Positions 41,854-52,921 of a DNA stretch of 54,333 nt are shown piece after piece. The translations under genes were made by a program, and so were the position numbers. The stretch lies in contig SHYW01000021.1 in the NCBI GenBank assembly GCA_009692615.1, forward strand, positions 1 through 54,333, in the 5' to 3' direction. Position 1 is the first letter of the stretch. Each line of letters starts with the position of its first letter. Origin of the DNA: Deltaproteobacteria bacterium (GTDB lineage Bacteria > Desulfobacterota > Binatia > UBA9968). The notes below the pieces were generated by a model that made no database searches, was not told where the DNA came from, and worked only from the letters and a program-made list of their open reading frames with translations.

Positions 41854-43044
41854 ATGTTTTTTAAACAATTGTTCGACCCGACCTCATCAACATATACTTA
41901 TCTCATCGCCGACGACGAGACCCACGAGGCGGTGGTCATCGATCCGGTCATCGAGCAGCTCGAACGCGATCTGAAACTGATCCGCGAGCACGACCTCGCC
42001 TTGAAATATGTTTTGGAAACCCACGTCCACGCCGATCACATCACCGCGTCGCGGGCGCTCAAAGAGGCCACGGGCGCGCAAACCGCGGTGTCCCAAGATT
42101 GTCACGCCCAAGGCTACGACCGCATGCTCGAAGACGGCAACGTCATTCTCTTCGGCCGCGAAGAGATTCTCGTCATCGCCACGCCCGGCCACACCTCCGG
42201 CAGCGTTTCTTATCTGTGGCGCGATCGCGTGTTGACTGGCGACACGCTGCTAATCGGTGGCTGCGGCCGGACCGATTTTCAGATGGGCAGCGCCGAGGAT
42301 CTCTGGCAGAGCATCGGCGAAAAATTATTTCGTCTCGACGATCAAGTGTTGGTGTATCCCGGCCACGATTACAAAGGCCGCAGGATCAGCAGCATCGGCG
42401 AGGAAAAACAGTTCAACGCGCGCATCCAAGAAGCGGTGCCGGCCAATCTCGCCGGCGGCGCACCGCTGCCGCGGTCGGACGGCGCCCGCAAGCAAGTTGC
42501 CAGCGATGGCGCGGCGCATTTGCGCAGTGTGTCGGCGCAGCAACTGGCCGTGCTCGCCGCCTCGGAAAAATTATCTCTCCTCGACGTGCGCACGCCCGGC
42601 GAGTTCGCCAGTCTGCGCATCGCCGGATCGATCAACGTTCCATTCGAACGGCTCGATCCGGTAGCGCTGCTGACACGATTTGGCGTCGACGCGCCGCTCT
42701 ATTGCATTTGCCAGACCGGCACACGCAGCCAGTTAGCCGCCGATCGGCTGCGCGCCGCCGGCTTCACCTACGTCGTCCATGTCGATGGCGGCACCAACGC
42801 CTGGACATCGGCGAAGCTTCCCCTCGTGCGCGGCGAGCGCAGCGTGATTTCGCTCGAGCGCCAAGTGCGCATTGCCGCGGGGCTGCTCGTCGCGCTCGGC
42901 GTCATCGTCGGTGCGTCAATCCATCCAGCTGGTTACGTATTGTCGGCGCTGATCGGCGCCGGCCTGGTCTTCGCGGGAATAACCAACAGCTGCGGCATGT
43001 CGATGATTCTTGCCAGACTGCCCTGGAATCAGGCGAGCGCTTAG
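41854..43044 (+). CDS. Persulfide dioxygenase (ETHE1-like) - rhodanese - DUF2892 membrane fusion
   Basis: A 396-residue three-part protein. Residues 1-200 are a metallo-beta-lactamase-fold domain of the ETHE1/BLH type with HVHADH at 57-62 and GHTSGS at 112-117. Residues 228-325 are a rhodanese domain (LLDVRTPGEFASLRIAGSINVPF) with active-site Cys286 in CQTGTRS. Residues 335-390 are two hydrophobic segments matching DUF2892 (as in YgaP), ending NSCGMSMILARLPWN. Together they would oxidise glutathione persulfide to sulfite and exchange sulfane sulfur at the membrane face. GGAGG precedes the ATG. It may connect functionally with the YeeE-like transporter at 2267. Confidence 0.92.
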   Translation: MFFKQLFDPTSSTYTYLIADDETHEAVVIDPVIEQLERDLKLIREHDLALKYVLETHVHADHITASRALKEATGAQTAVSQDCHAQGYDRMLEDGNVILFGREEILVIATPGHTSGSVSYLWRDRVLTGDTLLIGGCGRTDFQMGSAEDLWQSIGEKLFRLDDQVLVYPGHDYKGRRISSIGEEKQFNARIQEAVPANLAGGAPLPRSDGARKQVASDGAAHLRSVSAQQLAVLAASEKLSLLDVRTPGEFASLRIAGSINVPFERLDPVALLTRFGVDAPLYCICQTGTRSQLAADRLRAAGFTYVVHVDGGTNAWTSAKLPLVRGERSVISLERQVRIAAGLLVALGVIVGASIHPAGYVLSALIGAGLVFAGITNSCGMSMILARLPWNQASA

Positions 43045-43062
43045 TTGCAACGAAGGTAACCG

Positions 43063-44046
43063 ATGATGATGAGAAAAATATTTCCGGCGCTGTTAATCGG
43101 GTTGTTGGCGAACACAGTCAACGCCGGGCAAGCACCCAGCGCGCCGCAGTCCATGCGCTTTCTCTATCCGAGTTTGAGCGGCACCTTCGCGGCGAGCTGG
43201 ATCGCCAAGGAGGCGGGCTACTTCGCCGCGGAGAATCTCGATGTTGAACTGATTCGCGTCGGCGGCAGCACGCGCATCGTCGCCTCCATGCTCGGCGGCA
43301 GCGCGCCGATCATCCACGCCGGCGCATCGGCAAGCATGGCCGCAACCGTCGCCGGTAGCGATTCGGTGATCATCGGTTGCATGAGCACCAAGTCGCCGTT
43401 TCATCTGATCGCTCGGCCGGAGATCAAGCAGCCGAGCGATCTCAAAGGCAAGCGCGCCGCCATCAGCGCCTTCGGCGCGACTTCCGATTTTCTCGTGCGG
43501 CTGGGCTTGCGCAGATTTGGTTTGGAGCCAGGCAAGGACGTAGCGCTCTTGCCCGCCGGCGGCGACTCGGAAGTCTTCGCCGCCTTGCAGGCCGGCAGCG
43601 TCCAGGTCGCCGCCTTGGCCTATCCCGCCTACCTCCACGCCTTGAAAATGGACATGAAGGAATTGATAAATTTTTCCGAGATCGGTTTCGAAGCAGTGAA
43701 TGCCGCATTGGTCAGCACGCGGTCGTATCTCGCGCAGAACCGCGATCAAGCCACCCGCTTCGTCCGCGCCCTGATCCGCGGCATGCAGCGCTACGGCAGC
43801 GACAAAGAGTACAGCAAAAAGGTTTTGGCGAAATACTTTCGCAGCAGCGACAACGAAGTTCTCGAAGCGAGCTGGAAAGATGTCGCGCCCAATCTCCTGC
43901 GCGTGCCGCGACCGTCGAGCAAAGCGATTCAGTTCATCATCGACGGCCAGTTCAAAGAAAAACCGTTCAAGCCGGAAATGTTCGTCGACACCTCGATCCT
44001 CGACCAGCTGGAACGGAGCGGGTATATCGACACGGTCTATCGGTAG
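43063..44046 (+). CDS. ABC transporter substrate-binding protein, NMT1-like (orphan)
   Basis: A 327-residue exported protein, 18 bp after the sulfur-oxidation fusion gene and so possibly co-transcribed. The signal peptide runs MRKIFPALLIGLLANTVNAG; three adjacent ATG codons leave the exact start open by two residues. Family features are FAASWIAKEAGYFAAENLDVE, ASMLGGSAPIIHAGASASM, DLKGKRAAISAFG and LQAGSVQVAALAYP. The ligand is unknown; the neighbour hints at a sulfur-containing compound, which is inference only. Confidence 0.9.
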   Translation: MMMRKIFPALLIGLLANTVNAGQAPSAPQSMRFLYPSLSGTFAASWIAKEAGYFAAENLDVELIRVGGSTRIVASMLGGSAPIIHAGASASMAATVAGSDSVIIGCMSTKSPFHLIARPEIKQPSDLKGKRAAISAFGATSDFLVRLGLRRFGLEPGKDVALLPAGGDSEVFAALQAGSVQVAALAYPAYLHALKMDMKELINFSEIGFEAVNAALVSTRSYLAQNRDQATRFVRALIRGMQRYGSDKEYSKKVLAKYFRSSDNEVLEASWKDVAPNLLRVPRPSSKAIQFIIDGQFKEKPFKPEMFVDTSILDQLERSGYIDTVYR

Positions 44047-44360
44047 TTAAATTTTTGAGTACTTTGCGGCCCGATCGCCCTGAGCACTATCGAAGGGTGC
44101 GGCCAACATTCCGTATCTGACAATTGGAATCCCGACCAAGCTCGTTCAACCTCGAGCCGACAATTCGAACGCGAGCGTCGCGTAGCGCATGAAGATGCCG
44201 CCACACGGTTCGGCGAGCGGACCGTTGAACACCAGGCAGGCGTTCACAGGAGGAAACGGCGGGGTCTTGAGTATTGAGTTATTGCACCGATAACCGAATG
44301 CACTATCAGGGTCAGGTCTTTGTTTTTGACTTTTTCTTAAATCTATACTAACTTCGCTTC
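44047..44360. other. Region before the RAYT gene with gene debris and a GTCAGGT site
   Basis: tcgccctgagcactatcgaa (44080 on) is a CCTTCGACA...CTCAGGGCGA-type repeat. A minus-strand stretch at about 44145-44250 reads like a coding tail (ACLVFNGPLAEPCGGIF), but no gene is intact. gggtcaggtc at 44309-44318 lies in inverted orientation to acctgac after the transposase gene. Confidence 0.5.
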
Positions 44361-45221
44361 ATGGCGCGACCCTTACGCATCGAATTCGACGGCGCGCTTT
44401 ATCATGTCACTTCCCGCGGCAACGACCGTAAAGCGATTTATAAAGACGACGCTGACCGAGAACTGTTTCTCAACACGCTCGCACAAGTGAACGAACGCTT
44501 TCACTGGATTTGCCATGCCTATTGCTTGATGAATAATCACTACCATCTGGTCATCGAAACACCGGACGGCAACTTATCCAAGGGCATGAGACAGTTGAAC
44601 GGCGTTTATACCCAGGCATTCAACAAGCGGCATCGACGCGCCGGCCATATCTTTCAAGGACGGTTCAAAGGCATCCTCGTCCAAAAAGACAGCCACTTTC
44701 TCGAAGTGTGCCGCTACGTCGTGCTCAACCCGGTGCGAGCGAAGATGGTCGGCCAGCCGCGCCAGTGGAAATGGACCAGCTACCGCGCGACGGCGGGCAA
44801 CAGCCAGCCGGACGGTTGTCTCACCATCGATGAGATTCTCAGCCATTTCGGTCAGAGAAAAGCCGCCGCGCAAAATAAATTTGGCGAATTCGTACAAGCG
44901 GGCATCGGCAGTCCATCGATCTGGGACGATCTCGAAGCGCAGAGCCTGCTCGGCGTCGAAGGCTTCGCCGAGGGGCTGCGTCATCACGTCACCGGAAAGC
45001 GCAAGATCCGCGAGATTCCCAAGGGGCAAAGATTCGCCGGACGGCCGGCTTTGGCGAAGATTTTCTCGCAGAGCGCTCGCCAGAAAAAATCCAGGAATCA
45101 ATTGATCGCGAAAGCCGTCACTGAGCACGGCTACAGTCAAGCCGAGCTGGCGAGCCACTTGGACCTGCACTACTCGACGATCAGCCGGATCGTTGCAACA
45201 TCCGCGAAACCAAGCCGATAG
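44361..45221 (+). mobile_element. REP-associated tyrosine transposase (RAYT, Y1_Tnp/IS200-like)
   Basis: A 286-residue single-strand DNA transposase homologue. The N-terminal block RPLRIEFDGALYHVTSRGND is diagnostic. The HUH metal motif is His60-Tyr61-His62 in MNNHYHLV, and the nucleophile is Tyr119 in CRYVVLNPVRA. The C-terminal region carries a helix-turn-helix (GYSQAELASHLDLHYSTISRI), common in the longer RAYTs. These proteins cut and join DNA at palindromic REP sequences; they are usually single-copy domesticated genes, not selfish IS. The window is rich in intergenic palindromes that may be its substrates. GTCAGGT lies at 44311-44317, with the inverse at 45295-45301. Confidence 0.93.
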
Positions 45222-45346
45222 CTTATTCTCTTCCCTGTGCCGCGAGAGTTCTATTTCTTCCCAGACCGCTGCCAATCTTGCAGTACCTGATCGAACCTGA
45301 CAAGTTAGCAGGATGGAAATCTATTTCGAGGTAAACGTTTCAATCC

Positions 45347-47032
<1,686 letters not shown>

Positions 47033-47155
47033 GATGGATTACCTAACTTTCACTGGGCCAACGGCTCGTCGTGTTTGATCGCGATGACGGCGTGATTGTT
47101 GCTCGGGATTTACAGAAAAGATTGTTGCGACATGTACTAAGATCTGAATCGGACA

Positions 47156-48118
47156 ATGATTGATCGAGGACATATTTCAGGTCGAGAGATGATCCCTATC
47201 CGGCGCCTTTTAATCATAAGCTATTCTGCACTATTGATTGCCACAACCAGCGCAACGGCCATCATGTTTCCCTGGAGTGTCGACCCGCAGGGCGACGAAT
47301 CATTTCATCCGGCAGCACGAAGTTTCTACGACAGGGCTTACATAAACGACCCCAAAAGCGCTAAAGACGCGGTGTACAACGAGTCGGCGGAACGCGCGAC
47401 GCTGATTTCGGAGACTCCTAAGCTAGTACGACATTTTGTTGCGAAGTATGGACTGGCGAATAAGAAGGTCTTAGAAGTCGGCGCCGGCAGTGGACTGCTC
47501 CAGGATATCGTCGAGGATTACACGGCACTCGAGATTGCGGGGGCGGCACGTCGATTTTTTCACAAGCCGTTTGTCGAAGCCTCCGCAACCAACATGCCGT
47601 TTGCCGATAATACCTTCGACGCGCTTTGGTCATTCCGCGTGCTCGAACATATCCCCAATCCCGAACGAGCGTTGTTGGAAATGCGCCGGGTGGTCAAACC
47701 TGGCGGTTATATTTTGCTCCATGTTGCCTACGACGTCGATCAATACGCCGCCCAAGGACATCGAGTGCGGCCGTTCAGGGACTTCGGTATTTGGGGCAAG
47801 ATCAAGAAAACAATGATTCCCATTACCGATTCGAACGCTTTTATCAACTTGTATTCGCACCAGGTCCGCTTGCTGCGATCCGTAGGTTCTCGACTCGGCG
47901 GCGGCCCGTCACGGCTTCACTTCATCAAGCTCGCTGCGAACTACGATCAGTATTGGGTCGGCGATAGCGACGCATGTATATCGGTTTCGTACCATGAAGC
48001 GCTCCGCTGGTTCACATCTAGGGGCGATCGTTGTGATAATAACTGCCCCAGTGAATGGAGTCTGATTCTCGATTCAGCTCCCTCCTGGCCTGAAATGTTC
48101 ATCCAGGTCCGTAAGTAA
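47156..48118 (+). CDS. SAM-dependent methyltransferase with N-terminal hydrophobic segment (inserted gene)
   Basis: A 320-residue class I methyltransferase. Residues 13-38 (MIPIRRLLIISYSALLI then ATTSATAIMF) are a membrane anchor or signal-like segment; ATG 47189 (residue 12) is an alternative start. The methyltransferase core shows motif I VLEVGAGSGLL, FDALWSFRVLEHI and the post-motif MRRVVKPGGYILLH (Methyltransf_11 type). The substrate is unknown; a lipid, quinone or glycan target near the membrane is possible. The gene is visibly poorer in GC than its neighbours and lies exactly between two copies of the ettA 3' end, marking it as an insertion. Confidence 0.85.
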   Translation: MIDRGHISGREMIPIRRLLIISYSALLIATTSATAIMFPWSVDPQGDESFHPAARSFYDRAYINDPKSAKDAVYNESAERATLISETPKLVRHFVAKYGLANKKVLEVGAGSGLLQDIVEDYTALEIAGAARRFFHKPFVEASATNMPFADNTFDALWSFRVLEHIPNPERALLEMRRVVKPGGYILLHVAYDVDQYAAQGHRVRPFRDFGIWGKIKKTMIPITDSNAFINLYSHQVRLLRSVGSRLGGGPSRLHFIKLAANYDQYWVGDSDACISVSYHEALRWFTSRGDRCDNNCPSEWSLILDSAPSWPEMFIQVRK

Positions 48119-48124
48119 CCTCTG

Positions 48125-48281
<157 letters not shown>

Positions 48282-48352
48282 AGAAAAAACCTTCGCCGGC
48301 ATCGTTGGACGGCTTCTTTTTCGGCGTGCTATAGCTGGGGCGGTACTCCAGC

Positions 48353-49684
48353 ATGAGCGACGAATCAACTTCTCCGCCCGCGATCGAACCGACACTCGAC
48401 GAATCGGCGCCAACCGCGGTCCAAGCCGAACAGCCAAAGAGCGCTTTTCAATTGTTAGGCGCGCTGCGCATCTTCGACGCGCTGCATTACCGCGAGTATC
48501 GTTTGATCTGGTTCGGCCAGATCTTCGCTTCGATGGCGACTTGGATGGACCAAGTCGCGCGCGGCTGGTTGCTTTACGAGCTGACCAATTCGAGTTTGCA
48601 GCTGGGTCTGGTGCGCGGCGTCCAGGCGATTCCCATCCTGTTACTCTCGCCGCTGGCGGGCAGCGCCGCCGATCGTTACTCGCGCAAAAATCAAATACTG
48701 GTCGCGCAAATCGTCGACGGCCTGCTCTACGTCATCATCGCGATTTTAATTTTCACCGAGCGCATCGAACCCTGGCATGTTTTTGTCACGGCCTTCGGCA
48801 TGTCGATCGTCCAATCGTTTCAGCAGCCGGCGCGCGCCGCTATGGTCGGCGACGCCGTGCCCAACGAGCATTTGACCAACGCGATCGGTCTCAACTCGAT
48901 AATATTTAACGTCGCGCGCAGCGCCGGCCCGGCGGTGGCCGGCTTTCTGATCGCGCTGGTCGGCACCGGCGGCGCCTACACCGCCCAAGCGCTTTGCTAC
49001 TTCCTCGCCACCATCTGGACCTGGCAATTGCGCGGCCAGCAGCACTCGCCGCAGCAAGCCCGCGGCAAAGATGGCCATGAGGAGTCCTTCGGCCGTAGCA
49101 TCATCGAGGGCTGGAAATTCAGCTGGCACAACGAAGCGGTGCGCGCCAGTTTGTTGATCGTCATCTGCGCGTCGATCTTTATCATTCCGTTCATGACGCT
49201 GTTGCCGGTCTTCGCCCGCGACGTGCTCCACGTCGGCGCCACCGGCCAAGGACTGCTGCTGAGCGCCATGGGCCTCGGCGCGCTGTTTAGTTCCGTCTTG
49301 ATCGCCTCCTTCGGCGACCGCGTGCCGCGGGTCAACATCATGTTGGTGGGCGTGACGATCTACGGCTTTATCATCGTCGCCTTCGCGCTCTCGCCTTGGT
49401 TCAAACTCTCGGTGGTGTTGATGGGACTGGTCGGCGTCGTCCACGTCACCTCCCACGCTCTGGCGCAAACTGTCATCCAAACCTACTCGCCCAAAGAATT
49501 TCGCGGCCGCACCATGGCGCTCTATCACATGACTCATGTGATCCTGCTCCTCGGCGGTATCTTCATCGGCGCCCTGGCCTCGTGGATCGGCGCTCAGTGG
49601 GCCACCGCTTCGCTAAGTCTTGCCGGCGCACTCAGCATGGTAGGAATTTATTTCGCCCTGCCGCGCGCGCGCTTGATTCGCTAA
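48353..49684 (+). CDS. MFS transporter, EntS/DUF894-type exporter
   Basis: A 443-residue inner-membrane transporter with about 12 segments after a 35-residue hydrophilic N-terminus. The family start is ALHYREYRLIWFGQIFASMATWMDQVARGWL. Motif A is SAADRYSRKN, and the second half has SFGDRVPRVN and TYSPKEFRGRTMALYHM. This group includes enterobactin-type exporters and multidrug efflux. It is unrelated in detail to the four-gene MFS array at 4-10 kb. It follows the ettA 3' fragment after 70 bp. Substrate unknown. Confidence 0.9.
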   Translation: MSDESTSPPAIEPTLDESAPTAVQAEQPKSAFQLLGALRIFDALHYREYRLIWFGQIFASMATWMDQVARGWLLYELTNSSLQLGLVRGVQAIPILLLSPLAGSAADRYSRKNQILVAQIVDGLLYVIIAILIFTERIEPWHVFVTAFGMSIVQSFQQPARAAMVGDAVPNEHLTNAIGLNSIIFNVARSAGPAVAGFLIALVGTGGAYTAQALCYFLATIWTWQLRGQQHSPQQARGKDGHEESFGRSIIEGWKFSWHNEAVRASLLIVICASIFIIPFMTLLPVFARDVLHVGATGQGLLLSAMGLGALFSSVLIASFGDRVPRVNIMLVGVTIYGFIIVAFALSPWFKLSVVLMGLVGVVHVTSHALAQTVIQTYSPKEFRGRTMALYHMTHVILLLGGIFIGALASWIGAQWATASLSLAGALSMVGIYFALPRARLIR

Positions 49685-49734
49685 CGTTCGGACTCGCGGG
49701 ACTGTGGATCGATTCAGAGCGTCGATTCGGACCA

Positions 49735-49881
49735 TTCCCCCTTTGGAAAAGGGGGATCAAGGGGGATTTGGTTGCGGTGCGGTGCGGGCGTTTCGCGGCC
49801 GATCGCGCAGACTCTGCAATTTTGGCGTTTCACCCCAAAAAGAAAATCTCCCCTAACCCCTCTTTTCCAAAGAGGGGGACA
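49735..49881. repeat. CCCCCTTTGG / CCAAAGGGGG repeat pair
   Basis: ttccccctttggaaaagggg and gatcaagggggatt (49736-49770) are mirrored by aaatctcccctaacccctct and tttccaaagaggggg (49845-49879). It is the same family as 34652 and 38455. It lies between two plus-strand genes. Confidence 0.75.
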
Positions 49882-49982
49882 TGAGAAATTGCCGTTTCAT
49901 GAGCAGTTGAGCATAATTCAAAAATCGCCTTGACAGTTCCGCGCCATCGGCTAAACAATCAGCCGATAAAAGAGGATCGCCC

Positions 49983-51008
49983 ATGAAATCATGGCAACGC
50001 CAATTATTTTTTCTAGCTTTCATAGCAATCCCACTGCTGAGCACACGCACGGCCGCGGCTGCCGACGCGAAAATCATCGACGCCGCGCGCAAAGAAGGCA
50101 AACTGGTCGCCTATGTCAGCATGCTGACGGAGAATGCCACGGCGTTGCTTGCCGAGTTCAGGAAAAAATATCCCTTCATCGAAACCTCGCTGTACCGCGC
50201 CAACACCCAGCGACTCTTGCCGAAAATTCAGCTCGAAGCGCGCACCCAACAGCATGAAGCCGACGTCATCAGCGCGACCTTCACGATTTGGAATGAGTTG
50301 ACCCGCGCCAAGTTGATCATGAAATACGATTCGCCGGAGCGCGCCAAATATCCCGAAGCGCTCAAGGACTCAGACGGCTACTGGAATATTTTGCACTTGG
50401 GCGTCCAGGGCATGGCTTACAATACTAAATTAGTCTCTCCGGATGCGGCGCCGAAAAAATATGAAGACCTGCTACACCCGCGCTGGCGGCCCAAACAGAT
50501 CGCCATGGACTACCGCGACAGTTCTTGGATGGCGGTGATGTTGGAGATCATGGGCGAAGCCGAAGGACTCGCCTTCATGAAAAAGCTCGCAGCCAAAGAT
50601 CTCTACATGCGCGAGAATAAAAACTTGCTCACCCAACTGCTCGCCGCCGGCGAATTCCCGGTGCTGGCCAATACTTATTTGGAAACCTTCGCGAAGATCC
50701 AGAAAGCCGGCGCGCCCATCGAATGGGTGCCGGGCAGAAATCCGATCCCGGCGTCAACCCATTTGCTTGGCATCTACGCCCAGGCGCGTCATCCCAACGC
50801 GGCCAAGCTGTTCGTGGATTTTTTGCTTTCTCGCGAAGGCCAGAGCTTGACGGCAAACGTCATTGGCACTTACCCGGCCAATCCCGAGGTCGATTCCGAG
50901 CTGCGCAAAAAGACCGCTGGCTACCGCCTCCATCCGGTGAATCCCAGAATGATGGCGCGCTTCGACGAGATCAACAAACAGTACATGGAAATCTTTTGGA
51001 AAAATTGA
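49983..51008 (+). CDS. ABC transporter substrate-binding protein, iron/thiamine-type (orphan)
   Basis: A 341-residue exported binding protein. The signal peptide MKSWQRQLFFLAFIAIPLLS ends near TRTAAAADA. The mature start KIIDAARKEGKLVAYVSML is the family pattern. Later motifs are YNTKLVSPDAAPKKYEDLL, FVDFLLSREGQSL and NVIGTYPANPEV. It has a GAGG site upstream. Like the protein at 30477, it has no permease or ATPase neighbour. The ligand may be a metal complex or an organic anion; unknown. Confidence 0.9.
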   Translation: MKSWQRQLFFLAFIAIPLLSTRTAAAADAKIIDAARKEGKLVAYVSMLTENATALLAEFRKKYPFIETSLYRANTQRLLPKIQLEARTQQHEADVISATFTIWNELTRAKLIMKYDSPERAKYPEALKDSDGYWNILHLGVQGMAYNTKLVSPDAAPKKYEDLLHPRWRPKQIAMDYRDSSWMAVMLEIMGEAEGLAFMKKLAAKDLYMRENKNLLTQLLAAGEFPVLANTYLETFAKIQKAGAPIEWVPGRNPIPASTHLLGIYAQARHPNAAKLFVDFLLSREGQSLTANVIGTYPANPEVDSELRKKTAGYRLHPVNPRMMARFDEINKQYMEIFWKN

Positions 51009-51210
51009 CAACGTTGCGCCTGATCGTCGACCGCAGTTCCGACAACACGCCGCATAGAAACATCGGCGATGCGGTGAATTCCGGCGACCCGGTCAAATGC
51101 TGCGCCTCCGTAGCCACGTGCGCGATCGCCAATTGTTGACAGAGCATTCAGCCCCATGATGTAGTTCGCCGGTCAGTAATGATTTTCCAAAGCAAGAAAG
51201 CGAGAAACCC
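51009..51210. other. Gap with no recognisable gene
   Basis: Open frames on both strands lack family features. No repeat of the window's families is evident. It may contain debris related to the following pseudogene. Confidence 0.4.
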
Positions 51211-52221
51211 ATAAGCGCCAACGCCACCACCCTAGCCCGCTTCGTGAAATCCTATGAGATCCGCCGCGCCTATCAAGGCGGCGTGTAATATCCGCCGGCG
51301 GTCGGCGGCGTCGCCGGCGCCATCGATATCCATTGCCACGCCGATGCGGCGCATCAAGATGCGTTGTCGGTGGCCAAACTGGCTTCGAAAAACGGCATGC
51401 GCGGCATATTGTTCAAATCCATCGCCGGGAAGCAGCGCGCCGAGTCGGTGCGCAAAGTGCGCTAAGAACTACAACGCTGGTGCGACGAAGAAAAGATTCA
51501 ACCGATTAAGTGCTGGTCCGGCTGCAACGTCGCCAACCGCTCGGCGCCGGCGACGGTGGCAAAAATCCGCGAGCAGTTGGACAACGGCATCGACGCCGTG
51601 TGGATGCCGGTGGCGATGCACGCCAACACGCTGAGTAAAATCGGCGGGCGCAAATCCTGGTGGGACGCCAGCGCCGGCCGCGGTGAGCTGACGCCGGCAA
51701 TGAGCTGGGAAGATGCGCTCAAGGTCGGCCACTACGCCCTCGATGCACACGGCAAATTGAAGCAAGAAATCAAAGACATCATCAAATTACTTGTCGAGCG
51801 CGGCAAGCCGCTGTTCTTCGGCCACGCCACCCATCCAGAAATTTACGCTCTCGCCGAAGAGTGCCGGAATGCCGGCCAGACCCGCGCCGTCATCGATCAT
51901 CCCTTCAGTCCCTTCGTCAACTTGAGCATCGAGCAAATGACCGAGCTCGGCAAAAGCGGTGTTTATTTGAATTTCACCTACGGCGAAATCTCGCCGCTCC
52001 TCGGCGTCGATCCCTTCGACATGTACAAAGCGATCCGCAGCATCGGCGTCGAACATGTGACATTGTCGAGCGACTGCGGCGAGCCGCTCTTCCCCAACTC
52101 GGTGGAAGGCATCCGCCAAATGCGCGCCTACATGGAAGCCTTCGGACTCAGCACGGAAGAAATCAAAACCGTCAGCTGCGACAACCCGGCGAAAATCGTC
52201 GGCTTGCCTTTGGCGGCGTAA
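51211..52221 (+). pseudogene. DUF6282-like amidohydrolase-fold protein gene with two in-frame TAA codons
   Basis: The frame from about 51211 to 52221 reads as one protein except for TAA at 51286-51288 and 51463-51465. The pieces are ARFVKSYEIRRAYQGGV, then AIDIHCHADAAHQDALSVAKL (metal-type HxH), then CWSGCNVANRS and the 222-residue remainder with FFGHATHPEIYAL, VIDHPFSPFVNLS and VTLSSDCGEPLFPN. The likely original start codon now reads ATA (51211, before SANATTLARF). There are no frameshifts. A shortened product from GTG 51556 would lack the first metal site, so it is probably inactive. Family name by memory of domain style. Confidence 0.7.
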
Positions 52222-52484
52222 GCCGGCGTTGACTGTCGTCCTGAGCGCCAGCGAAGGATCTCGCCTTCGTCGGCGACAATCAAGACGAGATGCTTCGCGT
52301 TGCTCAGCATGACATCCGTGCGCGAGCCGACGACTTCTCAGTTTGTAGGATGTGGTGACCGGAGGGAACCGCATCTTTGGTAATTCGAAGTCCCTGATGC
52401 GGTTCGCGGACTCACCACATCCTACGGGTTACCGTGTCGCAATTCGCTCGGAGCCCTTCGACACGCTCAGGGCGAACGGATAAG
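52222..52484. repeat. Cluster of three intergenic repeat families
   Basis: tgtcgtcctgagcgccagcg (52232) is related to 4023. gtaggatgtggtgaccggag pairs with the inverted ggactcaccacatcctac (52346-52427), the same hairpin as 5466-5552. agcccttcgacacgctcagg (52452 on) is the CTTCGACA-type repeat. No gene is seen up to 52612. Confidence 0.75.
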
Positions 52485-52612
52485 TAATTCAATTCGCGAT
52501 CAAGCAATACCGTTCGTGGTGAGGCTCTCGAACCATGAACGGTATTGCGACACTGTCTCGCGGCGGGAGCGACAGAGGTGAAGGCGCCCATCGCTGACTT
52601 ACTCTTTGTTGC

Positions 52613-52897
52613 CTACCGCTTCGCTTTTTCCGCGAACGACCAATCGCGCACCGTCTGCAAATTGATTGCCGTATTTCCCTTGGAGCGAAACGTACCAACG
52701 GCGAGCAGATCGCTGGTCACCGCGTCGGACAGCGTCAGCTCCGGGTTATACTGATCGCGCACGAGATTGTATAACCGCTCCGCCCCCGGCCTGTCCAAGC
52801 GCATCGCTTTTTCGAATAAGCCCAAGCTGTAGATCTGCTGTTCTTGCAGCTCCCGTGAAGCGAGAGCATCGAAAGCGCAACAACTTGTAGTTTATGC
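52613..52897 (-). pseudogene. C-terminal fragment, probably of a substrate-binding protein
   Basis: A minus-strand frame of about 94 codons begins after a stop, without a proper start. It reads ELQEQQIYSLGLFEKAMRLD, then RLYNLVRDQYNPELTLSDAV, and ends VRDWSFAEKAKR. The ending resembles the C-terminus of NMT1-type binding proteins (a conserved DW near the end). The N-terminal two thirds are missing. A shorter product from TTG 52825 is possible but unlikely to function. Assignment is tentative. Confidence 0.45.
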
Positions 52898-52921
52898 GAA
52901 CTTCCGAAGTGTGTTCCTGCG

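Noticed and set aside
42099-43247. 382-codon frame within the sulfur-oxidation gene
   Set aside because: Arg-rich shadow frame of a gene with clear catalytic motifs. 43377-44120 and 12845-13366 are similar shadows.
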